DNA of 64,000 bases from Amycolatopsis sp. (GCF_025464955.1 NZ_JAODNM010000116.1:1-64000), one strand, 5' to 3'. Positions 34,742 to 43,013 are shown, counted from the stretch's first letter. A program made the numbers and translations. The notes: generated by a model from the letters alone, not told the origin.

Positions 34742-35234
34742 TGTGACTCCTGTTCAAGGTGATTGCCCCCCGCGAGCTTCAACTTGAGAATACCCCCGGA
34801 ATAGGACCGGCGGAATAAGAAAAAACGTGGATGTGGGTTTTGGGACAGCAGATTTCCCGAGGCGCACATTCATTCGAAGAATGCTGTCAAAAACCGCGCG
34901 AGTCGTAATTAACGAATGACGCGTGGGGACTTTTGTCCACGCTTCGGTCATATGCGCTGGGGTCGCGAACGTGGAACTCAGCGCCCCGATCGTGGGACTC
35001 GCGGTATACCCCGGCGCCGTCGGCGAGTCCCACGCACCCCGTCGGCGAGTCCCACACTGACGGAACCGAGTCCCACACCCGGCCCCTAGCCTCCACCGCC
35101 ACGCAACTCGACGGCGACTTGCGGTCTCTTAGAAACTAAGAAACCCCACAAAAGCGCAAAAGTGCGACGCCGGTCCTTGCGCTCTCAAGCAGTGGAAGCG
35201 GCAAGCGTCGCATGGTGTTGGCTATCGTGGCGGG
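34742..35234. other. Intergenic region with GTGGGACTCG-family repeats
   Basis: This 490-base gap holds a cluster of direct and inverted GTGGGACTCG/CGAGTCCCAC copies at about 34966-35080. A bulged hairpin with outer arms TGCGACG and CGTCGCA lies at 35163-35212, just before the acetyltransferase gene. No credible reading frame is seen. Confidence 0.65.
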
Positions 35235-35786
35235 ATGACGGTCACCCACCGAACGCCGGACAAGACGTCGACCGGCACCGGGCTTCGCCTCCGGCCCCTC
35301 CGGCTGGACGACGAGGCCGCAGTCCTCTCGGCCCACGAGTCGCTGGCACTCGACGAGTTCACGTTCGCTCTGCACTACCTGCCGCCCATGCGGTGGAGTA
35401 CCTACCTGATGCGGCTCGACCGGATGCGCACCGGGATCGAAATGCCGAAAGGCTTCGTCCAGGACACCTTCCTGGTGGCCGAGGTCGACGGCGAACTCGT
35501 CGGGCGCGCGAGCATCCGTCATTCGCTCAACGACTATCTCCTGCGCTTCGGTGGCCACATCGGTTACGCCGTGCTGCCGCAGCACCGGAGGCGGGGCTAC
35601 GCCACCGAGATGCTGCGGCAGTCCGTGATCATCGCCCGATCCGTCGGGGTCGACCGGGTACTCGTGACCTGCGACGAGACGAACACCGGCTCGGCCACCA
35701 TTATCGAACGGGCGGGCGGGGTGTTCGAGTCCTTGGAGTACGAAAAGCCGGGAGGCGCGGCGAAACGCCGCTACTGGATCGACTAA
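35235..35786 (+). CDS. GNAT-family N-acetyltransferase
   Basis: The protein is 183 aa. The acetyl-CoA loop reads IGYAVLPQHRRRGYATEMLR, the diagnostic R/Q-x-x-G-x-G/A region, followed by VDRVLVTCDETNTGSATIIE. Resemblance is to RimJ/RimL-like or small-molecule acetyltransferases; the substrate is unknown. GGCGGG sits before the ATG. It converges on the alpha/beta hydrolase gene with 24 bases between stops. Confidence 0.87.
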   Translation: MTVTHRTPDKTSTGTGLRLRPLRLDDEAAVLSAHESLALDEFTFALHYLPPMRWSTYLMRLDRMRTGIEMPKGFVQDTFLVAEVDGELVGRASIRHSLNDYLLRFGGHIGYAVLPQHRRRGYATEMLRQSVIIARSVGVDRVLVTCDETNTGSATIIERAGGVFESLEYEKPGGAAKRRYWID

Positions 35787-35810
35787 GCGTCCGCGGACCT
35801 GTCGGTGTCC

Positions 35811-37064
35811 TTATCGGACCTTCGCGAGGCCCGCGGGTACTCCGCCCGACCACCAGATCGGGTCGGCCGATCCGTCGGTCGTGCGGCCGTCGCGGTGCAC
35901 GAAGTACCGCTCGTCGCGACCCGGTTCGTCGAAGTCGCCGTCGAGGGCACGGACGATCCATTCGGCGGAGAAGGAGAACATCTCGGCGGCAACTCCGCCG
36001 AGTGGGTGGAATTCGTCCTCGTAGACGCGCATCTCCTTCGGTGCGGAGATCTTTTCGTAGGCGGCGAGTGCCCGCTCGACCGGTGTCAGCTCGTCGAATT
36101 CGCCGACTCCCACCAGCACCGGCCGCCGAATCCCGGAAAGCAGGTCGCCCAATGGCATGGCGGCCTTGACCTCGCGGTCGAAAGCCGCTTCGTCCTCGTA
36201 TCCCGACATGTACAGGTAGTTGTTCTTGAAGCTCGGCTGGGCGCGCTCGAAGATGGTCTCGAAGTCACCGATGACGGCTTCCATCGTGGCCGCGGCACGC
36301 AACCGCGTGCCCGATAACGCCATTGCCCGCAGCGCCCAGTACCCGCTCATGCTGATCCCGAACATGCCGATCCGAGTCTCGTCGACCTCCGGCAGCGAGG
36401 CGAGATACGCGGCGTAGGTCTCGATCGCCCGGCTGTAGTTGTCCAGGTCGACGACCAGTCCCCTGGCCCGCGACTCACCCTGACCCGGGCCTTCGATCGA
36501 CAGGGCGACAACACCTCTCGAGGTGTAGTACCGCTCGGCGGCATAGATGTAGTCCTCTTTGATCATGTCCATCCCCGGCCCCAGGATCACCGCCGGCGCC
36601 CCGGACACAGGCCCGGCAGGAAGGTGCAACAGCCCGAAGATCTTTTCGCCCTCGAAGTCCAGCTCGACCCGGCGCACGGTGTTTCCCCGCAGCACGCCCA
36701 GCCGCTCGACGCAGTGATCGCATCGCCCGCGCAGCAACGTCTTCCGCTCGTCGCCGGCGTCAAACAGGGAGTACTGGGCTCGGCCGAACATCACCGCGGC
36801 GCGCAGGTAGAGGTCCGAAGCCGCCCTACCGAAACCGTGCAGCTCGTGGTGCCGCGCCCGCTCTTCGGCCTGCGCCGCGATCGTCGCCCAGGCCTTCGGC
36901 AGCATCGCCCCGCTCTTGACCAGCGCGAACACCTTGTCGAAATCAGTGGTGTCGTGACCCAGCTGCTCGAGCGTCGGCTTGGCTCCCGGGTGCAGTGCGT
37001 CGAATCCGCCCTGAGCCAGGGCGAGATCCAGGGACCAGTTCTGTCCTTCCGACCGTGTCGTCAT
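35811..37064 (-). CDS. Alpha/beta hydrolase of the DHPON-hydrolase/DUF1100 type
   Basis: The protein is 417 aa. A helical N-terminal part (about 1-135) precedes the hydrolase core: EGPGQGESRARG, nucleophile Ser in IGMFGISMSGYWALRA, acid in VGEFDELTPVER and His in YEDEFHPLGGVAAEM. The architecture resembles 2,6-dihydroxypseudooxynicotine hydrolase (C-C bond cleavage) and FrsA-like proteins. The ATG with GGAGG six bases upstream is preferred over an ATG five codons earlier. It is divergent from a MarR regulator with a palindrome between them, so MarR control is likely. Confidence 0.85.
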   Translation of the reverse strand: MTTRSEGQNWSLDLALAQGGFDALHPGAKPTLEQLGHDTTDFDKVFALVKSGAMLPKAWATIAAQAEERARHHELHGFGRAASDLYLRAAVMFGRAQYSLFDAGDERKTLLRGRCDHCVERLGVLRGNTVRRVELDFEGEKIFGLLHLPAGPVSGAPAVILGPGMDMIKEDYIYAAERYYTSRGVVALSIEGPGQGESRARGLVVDLDNYSRAIETYAAYLASLPEVDETRIGMFGISMSGYWALRAMALSGTRLRAAATMEAVIGDFETIFERAQPSFKNNYLYMSGYEDEAAFDREVKAAMPLGDLLSGIRRPVLVGVGEFDELTPVERALAAYEKISAPKEMRVYEDEFHPLGGVAAEMFSFSAEWIVRALDGDFDEPGRDERYFVHRDGRTTDGSADPIWWSGGVPAGLAKVR

Positions 37065-37083
37065 GATGCCTCCAACCATTTGA

Positions 37084-37099
37084 CTAAGTACTTAGCTAA
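37084..37099. promoter_or_regulatory. Probable MarR operator
   Basis: CTAAGTACTTAG (37084-37095) is a perfect palindrome, and the overlapping TTAGCTAA (37092-37099) is a second. They lie in the 91-base gap between the divergent hydrolase and MarR genes, the usual place for an autoregulatory MarR site. Confidence 0.6.
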
Positions 37100-37155
37100 A
37101 GTAGCTCATCATCCCCAGACCCGCAAGCTGCCGACAAATCAGGAAGGATGCGAAC

Positions 37156-37617
37156 GTGACCGACCGACCCGCCTCTGCCGAACGCACCGAGGCCATCCAG
37201 GAACTCGCGCGCGGCGCGTACCGGCTCAGCGCTGCGGACTCGCGGCTGCGAGGACGCGCGACCCGAAGCCGGGACGCGCTTTCGCTGGCCCATGCACGGG
37301 CGTTGAAGAGCCTGGCCGAGGCAGGCCCGATGACGGTCGGCCAACTGGCGACGCGGGTGGAAACCACCGGCGCCGCGGTCACTCAGCTGGTCAACGGCCT
37401 GGAAGCCGCCGGTTTCGTCACCCGCGACCGGGCGAGCACCGGCGACCGCCGAACCTCGACGGTCGCCCTGACCGAGAGCGGCCGACTCCGGCACACCGAG
37501 CGGGAGGACCATCTTTCCTTGCTGCTCAAGGAAAGTCTCGCCGATCTGGACGAGGCTTCGCTGTCCGTCGCCACCGAGGTCTTGAACCGGCTGGCCGCCA
37601 TGTACGACTCACTCTGA
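37156..37617 (+). CDS. MarR-family transcriptional regulator
   Basis: The protein is 153 aa. The winged helix carries GPMTVGQLATRVETTGAAVT and the wing FVTRDRASTGDRRTSTVALT. The GTG start follows AGGAAGG. MarR proteins bind small aromatic or lipophilic ligands and repress adjacent enzymes or pumps. The adjacent divergent hydrolase, separated by a palindrome, is the likely target. Confidence 0.9.
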   Translation: MTDRPASAERTEAIQELARGAYRLSAADSRLRGRATRSRDALSLAHARALKSLAEAGPMTVGQLATRVETTGAAVTQLVNGLEAAGFVTRDRASTGDRRTSTVALTESGRLRHTEREDHLSLLLKESLADLDEASLSVATEVLNRLAAMYDSL

Positions 37618-37746
37618 GTCGACCTGCGTCTCGCCAGGGATCGCGAATCCCTGGATAAGCGCTCCTCTCCCGCCCGGCCGGAGTCGCCCGCATAGTTGGC
37701 GGTGCGGGGCACCTCAGCCCCGCACCGGAAGAGAGCGAACATTCCC

Positions 37747-38490
37747 ATGAAGGCCACGGGCAACACGATTCTGATCACCGGCGGCACCTCGGGCATCGGG
37801 CTCGGTCTGGCCCTGCGCTTTCTTGAGGCCGGCAACAAGGTGATCGTCGCCGGACGGCGCAAGGAGCTGCTCGATCAGATCACGACCGACCACCCCGGCA
37901 TCGAGACGATCGTCCTCGACGTCACCGACCCCGCGTCGATCGCCCACCTCAGCGAGACGGTGACCACTACCTATCCGGAGGTGAACGTCCTGGTCAACAA
38001 CGCGGGCATCATGCTGCCGGAAATCCTCCTCGATGCCGGCTCCTTGCAGGTCGCCGAGGACACCGTCACCACCAACCTGCTCGGCCCCATCCGGCTGGTC
38101 AACGCCTTCCTGCCCCAGCTGGTGGCCAAGGACGACGCCGTCATCATCAACGTCAGCTCCGGGCTGGCGTTCGTACCGCTGCCCTTGACGCCGACCTACA
38201 ACGCCACCAAAGCCGCGATCCACTTCTTTACCGAAAGCCTGCGCGTCCAGCTCGCCGGCACCGCGGTCCAGGTGATCGAACTGGTCCCGCCGGCCGTGCG
38301 GACGACCCTGCTGGGGCAGCAGGACAGCGAGCAGGCCATGCCACTGCAGGACTTCCTCGCCGAGGCCATGAACCTGCTACGGACCCAGCCCGATGCCCGG
38401 GAAATCCTCGTAGAGAACGTCAAGTTCCTGCGCTACGCCGAGGCCAACGGCACCTACGACAACGTCCTGTCCATGCTCAGCGGCAACTGA
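37747..38490 (+). CDS. Short-chain dehydrogenase/reductase (DltE-like)
   Basis: The protein is 247 aa. The cofactor loop ILITGGTSGIGLGLALRF is followed by VLVNNAGIM, the catalytic Ser in INVSSGLAFVPL and YNATK. The run from LPLTPTYNATKAAIHFFTES resembles DltE/YdfG-like oxidoreductases. The substrate is unknown. Its 3' end is three bases from the convergent hisG stop. Confidence 0.88.
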   Translation: MKATGNTILITGGTSGIGLGLALRFLEAGNKVIVAGRRKELLDQITTDHPGIETIVLDVTDPASIAHLSETVTTTYPEVNVLVNNAGIMLPEILLDAGSLQVAEDTVTTNLLGPIRLVNAFLPQLVAKDDAVIINVSSGLAFVPLPLTPTYNATKAAIHFFTESLRVQLAGTAVQVIELVPPAVRTTLLGQQDSEQAMPLQDFLAEAMNLLRTQPDAREILVENVKFLRYAEANGTYDNVLSMLSGN

Positions 38491-38493
38491 CCG

Positions 38494-39354
38494 CTAGACG
38501 CGGCAGCCTTCGATGGCGGTGACGAGGATACCCTTCGCGCCGATCTTCTGGAGCTCGTCCATGATCCGCTGCGATTCCCGCCGCTTGACCAGCGAGCGCA
38601 CGGCGACCCAGTTCTCGTCGGCCATCGGCGAGAGGGTCGGCGACTCGAGGCCGGGGGTCAGCGCGCATGCCCGCTCGAGGGCGACCTTCGGGCAGTCGTA
38701 GTCCATGATCGCGTAAATCCGCGAGTTCAGGACGCCACGCAGCCGTTCGACCAGCGACCGGACCGCTTCGGTCTGCTCGTCGTCGAGAGTCCGGGCGGTG
38801 CTCTGGACGAGGATCGCTTCGGACCGCATCAGCGGCTCACCGAACGTGACGAGCCCCGCCTTCTGCAGCGACTCGCCGGTCTCGACGACGTCGGCGACCG
38901 CATCGGCGACGCCGAGCTCGATGGCGTTCTCGACCGCGCCGTCGAGCTGGACGAGGTCGACCTTGATCCCGGTCTCGGCCAGGTGCTTCTCCACCAGCGC
39001 CGGGAAGCTCGTCGCGACGCGGCACCCGTCGAGCTCGGCGATGGTGGAGATCCCGCCCGGCGGCGCGGCGAAGCGGAACGACGCCTTCGCGAACCCGAGG
39101 TCCAGAATGGACTTCGCCGGCGCGCCGGAGTTCACCAGCAGGTCCAGCCCGGTGATCCCGACGTCGAGCGAGCCCGAGCCGACGTAGGTCGCGATGTCCT
39201 TGGGGCGCTGGAAAAAGAACAGGATGTCGTTCTCGTTGTCGATGCTCCGCAGCTCGCGGTGGTCACGATGCGCGCGGTACCCGGCGTCGGTCAGCAGCCT
39301 GATGGCGTCGGCGCTCAACGATCCCTTGTTCGGTACAGCCACGCGAAGTGTCAT
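38494..39354 (-). CDS. hisG: ATP phosphoribosyltransferase, long form (HisG)
   Basis: The protein is 286 aa and catalyses the first step of histidine synthesis, joining ATP and PRPP. It has MTLRVAVPNKGSLS, then YVGSGSLDVGITGLDLLVNS and the PRPP-binding DAVADVVETGESLQKAGL. The C-terminal ACT-like domain used for histidine feedback (about 212-286) includes VAVRSLVKRRESQRIMDELQ. In many actinobacteria hisE precedes hisG; here the upstream region holds no hisE. Confidence 0.95.
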   Translation of the reverse strand: MTLRVAVPNKGSLSADAIRLLTDAGYRAHRDHRELRSIDNENDILFFFQRPKDIATYVGSGSLDVGITGLDLLVNSGAPAKSILDLGFAKASFRFAAPPGGISTIAELDGCRVATSFPALVEKHLAETGIKVDLVQLDGAVENAIELGVADAVADVVETGESLQKAGLVTFGEPLMRSEAILVQSTARTLDDEQTEAVRSLVERLRGVLNSRIYAIMDYDCPKVALERACALTPGLESPTLSPMADENWVAVRSLVKRRESQRIMDELQKIGAKGILVTAIEGCRV

Positions 39355-39506
39355 GCCGCCATCCTCGCAGCCACCCAAAATCGGATGACAACGGCCACCT
39401 GGTCCTGACATCGTTGTCCCATGTTCCCGGTGACCGATATCGCAACGCCCGCAGGCCTGTCCCTGCCGGGCGCGATGTCGCCGTGGGCGGCCGGCGCTCG
39501 AAGCTG

Positions 39507-39548
39507 ACCCTTCTCCTTTCCCTTTCCGCGGGACCGGCGGAGAAGGGT
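39507..39548 (+). promoter_or_regulatory. Inverted repeat in the leader of the EF-Tu paralogue gene
   Basis: ACCCTTCTCC and its exact complement GGAGAAGGGT flank a 22-base loop, ending 50 bases before the start codon. It could be an attenuator or the terminator of an upstream transcript. An ATTTTT...AAAAAT pair nearer the ribosome site might add a second structure. Confidence 0.45.
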
Positions 39549-39598
39549 GGTCACGCGTCGGTCTCGCGCTATTTTTCGGCCACCGCAAGGGAAAAATC

Positions 39599-40786
39599 AT
39601 GAGCAAGCAGCAGTACGTGCGGACGAAGCCGCACCTGAACATCGGCACCATGGGCCACGTCGACCACGGCAAGACGACGCTGACCGCCGCGATCACGAAG
39701 GTGCTCGCCGAGCGCGAGGGCGCGACGAACAGCTTCGTCGCGTTCGACCGCATCGACCGCGCGCCCGAGGAGATCGAGCGCGGGATCACCATCAACATCG
39801 CGCACGTCGAGTACGAGACGGCGACCCGGCACTACGCGCACGTCGACATGCCCGGCCACGCGGACTACGTCAAGAACATGATCACCGGCGCCGCCCAGTT
39901 GGACGGCGCGATCCTGGTCGTGTCCGCGCAGGACGGTTCCATGCCGCAGACGCGGGAGCACGTCGTGCTCGCGCGGCGGATCGGGGTGCCGCACATCGTG
40001 GTCGCGCTGAACAAGGCGGACCTCGTCGCCGACGAGGACCTGCTGGACCTGGTGGAGCTGGAGGTCCGCGAGCTGCTCACGCAGTACGGGTTCGACGGCG
40101 ACACGGTGCCGGTGGTCCGCGTCTCCGGGCTGCGGGCGCTCGACGGCGACCCGGAGTGGTCTCAGCGCGTCGTCGACCTGCTCGCCGCGGTCGACGAGCA
40201 CGTGCCGGTGCCGCCGCGGCTGCTCGACGAGCCGTTCCTGATGGCCATCGAGAACGTGCTGACCATCAGCGGCCGCGGCACGGTGGTCACCGGGGCCGTG
40301 GAGCAGGGCACGATCCGTGTCGGCGAGGCGGTGGAGGTCGTCGGGCTCGGGCCGACCGTGACCAGCGTCTGCACTGGGCTGGAGACCTTCGGCAAGGCAC
40401 TGGACCAGGCGCAGGCCGGGGACAACGCCGCGGTGCTCCTGCGCGGGGTGAAGCGGCACGAAGTCAGGCGCGGGCAGGTGCTCTGCCTGCCGGGCAGCGT
40501 GACGCCGCACCACCGCTTCCGCGCCAACGTGTACGTGCTGTCGGAGAAAGAAGGCGGGCGCCGGACGCCGTTCGCCGACAACTACCGGCCGCAGTTCCAC
40601 TTCCGCACGAGTGACGTCGTCGGTGTGGTGGGGCTCGGCGAGGCGGGCATCGCGCGGCCCGGTGACGACGCCGAGTTCACCGTCGAGCTCGGCAAGCCGG
40701 TCGCGATGACCGTCGGGCTCGGTTTCGCCGTCCGCGAGGGCGGCCGGACCGTGGCCGCGGGCACAGTGGCCGAGTTGCTCGGTTGA
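39599..40786 (+). CDS. tuf: Divergent elongation factor Tu paralogue
   Basis: This 395-aa full-length EF-Tu has all three domains: P-loop GHVDHGKT (19-26), switch I RGITINIAH with Thr64, NKAD (138-141), and domains II and III to the end. It differs from canonical actinobacterial EF-Tu at conserved spots: DMPGH instead of DCPGH (83-87), SGL instead of SAL in the G5 motif (176-178), and Gly375 where EF-Tu normally has Arg in GLRFA near the kirromycin pocket. It lacks str-operon neighbours (rpsL, rpsG, fusA). It is probably a secondary, conditionally used or drug-tolerant EF-Tu (inference). AAGGG precedes the ATG. Confidence 0.92.
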   Translation: MSKQQYVRTKPHLNIGTMGHVDHGKTTLTAAITKVLAEREGATNSFVAFDRIDRAPEEIERGITINIAHVEYETATRHYAHVDMPGHADYVKNMITGAAQLDGAILVVSAQDGSMPQTREHVVLARRIGVPHIVVALNKADLVADEDLLDLVELEVRELLTQYGFDGDTVPVVRVSGLRALDGDPEWSQRVVDLLAAVDEHVPVPPRLLDEPFLMAIENVLTISGRGTVVTGAVEQGTIRVGEAVEVVGLGPTVTSVCTGLETFGKALDQAQAGDNAAVLLRGVKRHEVRRGQVLCLPGSVTPHHRFRANVYVLSEKEGGRRTPFADNYRPQFHFRTSDVVGVVGLGEAGIARPGDDAEFTVELGKPVAMTVGLGFAVREGGRTVAAGTVAELLG

Positions 40787-40790
40787 ACAG

Positions 40791-40824
40791 GCCTGCCTCC
40801 CCCCGAAACTTCGGGGAGGCAGGC
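40791..40824. terminator. Strong hairpin terminator
   Basis: GCCTGCCTCCCC pairs with GGGGAGGCAGGC, with inner CGAA/TTCG, between the EF-Tu stop and the convergent helix-hairpin-helix gene. Confidence 0.85.
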
Positions 40825-40826
40825 GT

Positions 40827-41021
40827 TCAGCCGGCGTCGGCGAACGTCCGGCCCTGCTCGGCGAGCGCCGCGCGGAGGATGCCGAGCGCCTTCGGGCCCA
40901 TACCGTGCAACTTACTGAGCTCGGCTTCGGAGACCTCGGTCAGCTGCTCCAGCCGCGTGTAACCAGCCGCGGCGAGCGCCCGGGTGGCCGGCGCGCCGAT
41001 CTTGGGAAACGCGTCCGTCAT
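40827..41021 (-). CDS. Small helix-hairpin-helix protein
   Basis: The protein is 64 aa, almost entirely a helix-hairpin-helix pair: FPKIGAPATRALAAAGYTRL and LSKLHGMGPKALGILRAAL. This fold binds DNA non-specifically in larger proteins, and stand-alone versions are common and uncharacterised. Its ATG overlaps the stop of the upstream phosphatase by four bases, so the two are translationally coupled. Confidence 0.82.
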   Translation of the reverse strand: MTDAFPKIGAPATRALAAAGYTRLEQLTEVSEAELSKLHGMGPKALGILRAALAEQGRTFADAG

Positions 41022-41605
41022 GGCTCTCCTCTGCTGTCGGCCAGTGGATGCCCGGTCTCGCGCAGCGTCCAGCGGCCGCCGTGCGCCGACACGATGGTCT
41101 GCGACAGCGGCGAGACGTCGATGCGCCAGAACGACTCCGCGTGCGCGCCCAGGACGTTCACGACGATGGCCCTGATCACCGAGGGATGGGTGATCGCCGC
41201 GACGCGTCCGGCGTCGTCGCCGAGGCCGTCGAGCCACGCGGCCGTCCGGTCGAGCAACCCGCGCAGCGACTCGCCGCCGTGCGGGGCGGCTTCGGGCTCG
41301 GTCAGCCAGGACATCAGCGCGGTCGGGTCGAGGCTCTCGAGGTCGGCAAGCCCGTGACCTCGCCACGAGCCGACGTCAAGATCCGCCAACGCGGGGTCGA
41401 CGACTGGGGAGACCCCGAGCGCCGCGGCCGTCTGCGAGCAGCGTCTCTCGGGGCCGCACCACACGGCACCGACCCGGCGCAACGCCCCGGCATTGGCCTC
41501 GGCCTGCGTGGTTCCGTGCTCGTCGAGCGGCTCGTCGTCGGGGAAATCGGCCGCGCGGGTGGCGGCTGTCGGCGCGTGGCAGACCAGGATCAGGCGGGTG
41601 GTCAT
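41018..41605 (-). CDS. Histidine-phosphatase-superfamily protein with altered RHG motif
   Basis: The protein is 195 aa. The usual RHG motif is replaced by CHA (LILVCHAPTAATR), but the phospho-accepting His is kept. GGESLRGLLDR supplies the acid region and ITHPSVIRAIVV the second His. It is divergent from a cobalamin riboswitch and cbtBA, so a role in corrin metabolism (as alpha-ribazole phosphatase CobC is in this superfamily) is tempting, but the riboswitch reads the other way. It is coupled to the HhH gene. Confidence 0.82.
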   Translation of the reverse strand: MTTRLILVCHAPTAATRAADFPDDEPLDEHGTTQAEANAGALRRVGAVWCGPERRCSQTAAALGVSPVVDPALADLDVGSWRGHGLADLESLDPTALMSWLTEPEAAPHGGESLRGLLDRTAAWLDGLGDDAGRVAAITHPSVIRAIVVNVLGAHAESFWRIDVSPLSQTIVSAHGGRWTLRETGHPLADSRGEP

Positions 41606-41699
41606 CCGCTGGGAACTCCCTCGGGGACTCGGGACGGTGGGTGAGGATGATCTCGCAACCGATTCGGCTGATTGACACCCACCTCACACGGTGCCTACG

Positions 41700-41805
41700 G
41701 TCTATCGACCGACGTCTGGCGTAAGCCGGTGTGAAACCGGCACGGTCGCGCCACTGTGAACGCGTCCCGCCTGGGACTCGTGAGTCAGACACCCAGACGT
41801 CAACG
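41700..41805 (+). ncRNA. Cobalamin (AdoCbl) riboswitch
   Basis: The conserved core is clear: GCCGGTGTGAAACCGGCACG, then GGTCGCGCCACTGTGA and the box-like GAGTCAGAC. GACGTCTGG at 41711 pairs with CCAGACGTC at 41791 to close the element. It lies 50 bases upstream of cbtB, where B12 binding should lower expression of cobalt uptake. Confidence 0.93.
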
Positions 41806-41855
41806 AGTTAACCAGCACCATCTAGAGGGTCGCGTCAACCCAAGGAGGTACCGCC

Positions 41856-42071
41856 ATGAGCCTTGCCGCTCCCCTTCCCGCGTCGGTTCCGATTCCGATC
41901 CGCATCCCGCTGCGCCAGGTTCTGCCGTGGGCGATCTTCATCGGCTTCCTCGCCGTCCTCGCGCTGTACTTCGTCGGCGCCGAGCAGGGCGCCACCTCGC
42001 TCGTATCGGGGCACTACGTGCACGAGTTCGTGCACGACGCCCGGCACCTCCTCGGTTTCCCTTGCCACTGA
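41856..42071 (+). CDS. cbtB: Cobalt transporter subunit CbtB
   Basis: This 71-aa protein has one transmembrane helix (VLPWAIFIGFLAVLALYFVG) and the C-terminal His-rich HYVHEFVHDARHLLGFPCH characteristic of CbtB, thought to bind Co2+. AAGGAGGT precedes the ATG. It is the first gene behind the cobalamin riboswitch and is followed by cbtA. Confidence 0.93.
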   Translation: MSLAAPLPASVPIPIRIPLRQVLPWAIFIGFLAVLALYFVGAEQGATSLVSGHYVHEFVHDARHLLGFPCH

Positions 42072-42090
42072 TCGGCAGGCGAACCTCCGC

Positions 42091-42831
42091 ATGATGAGAC
42101 TTCTCCTGATCCGCGGCATGCTGTCCGGAGTGGTGGCGGGCGTACTCGCGCTCGCGTTCGCCCGGCTCTTCGGTGAACCCCAGGTCGGCAGCGCGATCGG
42201 CTTCGAGTCCGCGCTGAACGCGGCCAAGGGCGACCCGCCGGAGCCCGAGCTGGTCAGCCGCGGCATCCAGAGCACGCTGGGGCTCGCCACCGGCGTGCTC
42301 GTCTACGCGGTTGCGTTCGGCGGCCTGTTCGCGCTGGCCTTCGCCGTCGCGCACGGCCGGATCGGACGACTCAGCCCGAAGGCGACGGCCGTGGTCGTCG
42401 CGCTCGGCGGCTACCTCACCGCGTTCGTCGTGCCGTTCCTGAAGTACCCGTCCAACCCGCCGTCGATCGGCAACCCGGACACCATCGACCAGCGGACGAT
42501 CATCTACGTCGTCATGGTCGTGGTGTCCCTCGCGCTGGCCGTCGCCGCGACCTATCTCGGCAGGCGGCTCGTACCCCGGCTGGGCGCGTGGAACGCGGCG
42601 CTGGTGTCCATCCTCGCGTTCATCGTGGTCGTCGCCGTCGTCGAGGCGCTGATGCCGGTCATCAGCGAGACGCCGAACGGCTTCCCCGCGAACGTGCTGT
42701 GGAACTTCCGCATCGCCTCGCTGGGCACCCAGCTGGTCATGTGGACGACCATGGGCGTCCTGTTCGGTGCGCTGGTGCAACGCCACCTCGCTCCGCGGGC
42801 GGCCGCCGAACGGACCACCACCACCGTCTGA
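42091..42831 (+). CDS. cbtA: Cobalt transporter subunit CbtA
   Basis: This 246-aa membrane protein has about six helices. It begins MMRLLLIRGMLSGVVAGVLA and contains FVVPFLKYPSNPPSIGNPDT, a hallmark of CbtA. The CbtAB pair is a predicted B12-regulated cobalt importer. It starts 19 bases after cbtB, with two adjacent ATGs. Regulation by the upstream riboswitch extends to both genes. Confidence 0.93.
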   Translation: MMRLLLIRGMLSGVVAGVLALAFARLFGEPQVGSAIGFESALNAAKGDPPEPELVSRGIQSTLGLATGVLVYAVAFGGLFALAFAVAHGRIGRLSPKATAVVVALGGYLTAFVVPFLKYPSNPPSIGNPDTIDQRTIIYVVMVVVSLALAVAATYLGRRLVPRLGAWNAALVSILAFIVVVAVVEALMPVISETPNGFPANVLWNFRIASLGTQLVMWTTMGVLFGALVQRHLAPRAAAERTTTTV

Positions 42832-42842
42832 GCTCGTTCCGG

Positions 42843-42879
42843 CTCGGGGGACCTTCGTACTGCGCGAAGGTCCCCCGAG
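42843..42879. terminator. Intrinsic-type terminator after cbtA
   Basis: CTCGGGGGACCTTCG and its exact complement form a 15-bp stem with a seven-base loop, followed by TCGTTTTG. Confidence 0.85.
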
Positions 42880-42890
42880 TCGTTTTGTGG

Positions 42891-43013
42891 CTCTTGTGTC
42901 GTCTGTGTGGGTCCATGGTGGTTGAGGGGCTGATTGGACTGGGCTGGTTGCGTTTACCGCAGCAAGGACCGGGGCGAGTGGGCGTGGTTAGCGGTCGGTG
43001 AGTCCCACACTCA
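42891..43013. repeat. Diverged copy of the 28.1-kb intergenic element
   Basis: It shares CTCTTGTGTCGT, GTGTGGGTCC, GCGTTTACCGC and CAAGGACCGGGGCGAGTGGG with the element at 28070-28160, and ends with GAGTCCCACACTCA from the second repeat family. It lies just before a sigma-factor gene. Confidence 0.7.

Noticed and set aside
39355..39598. A hisE gene upstream of hisG
   Set aside because: No phosphoribosyl-ATP pyrophosphatase-like frame is present; the region holds only the EF-Tu leader and hairpin.
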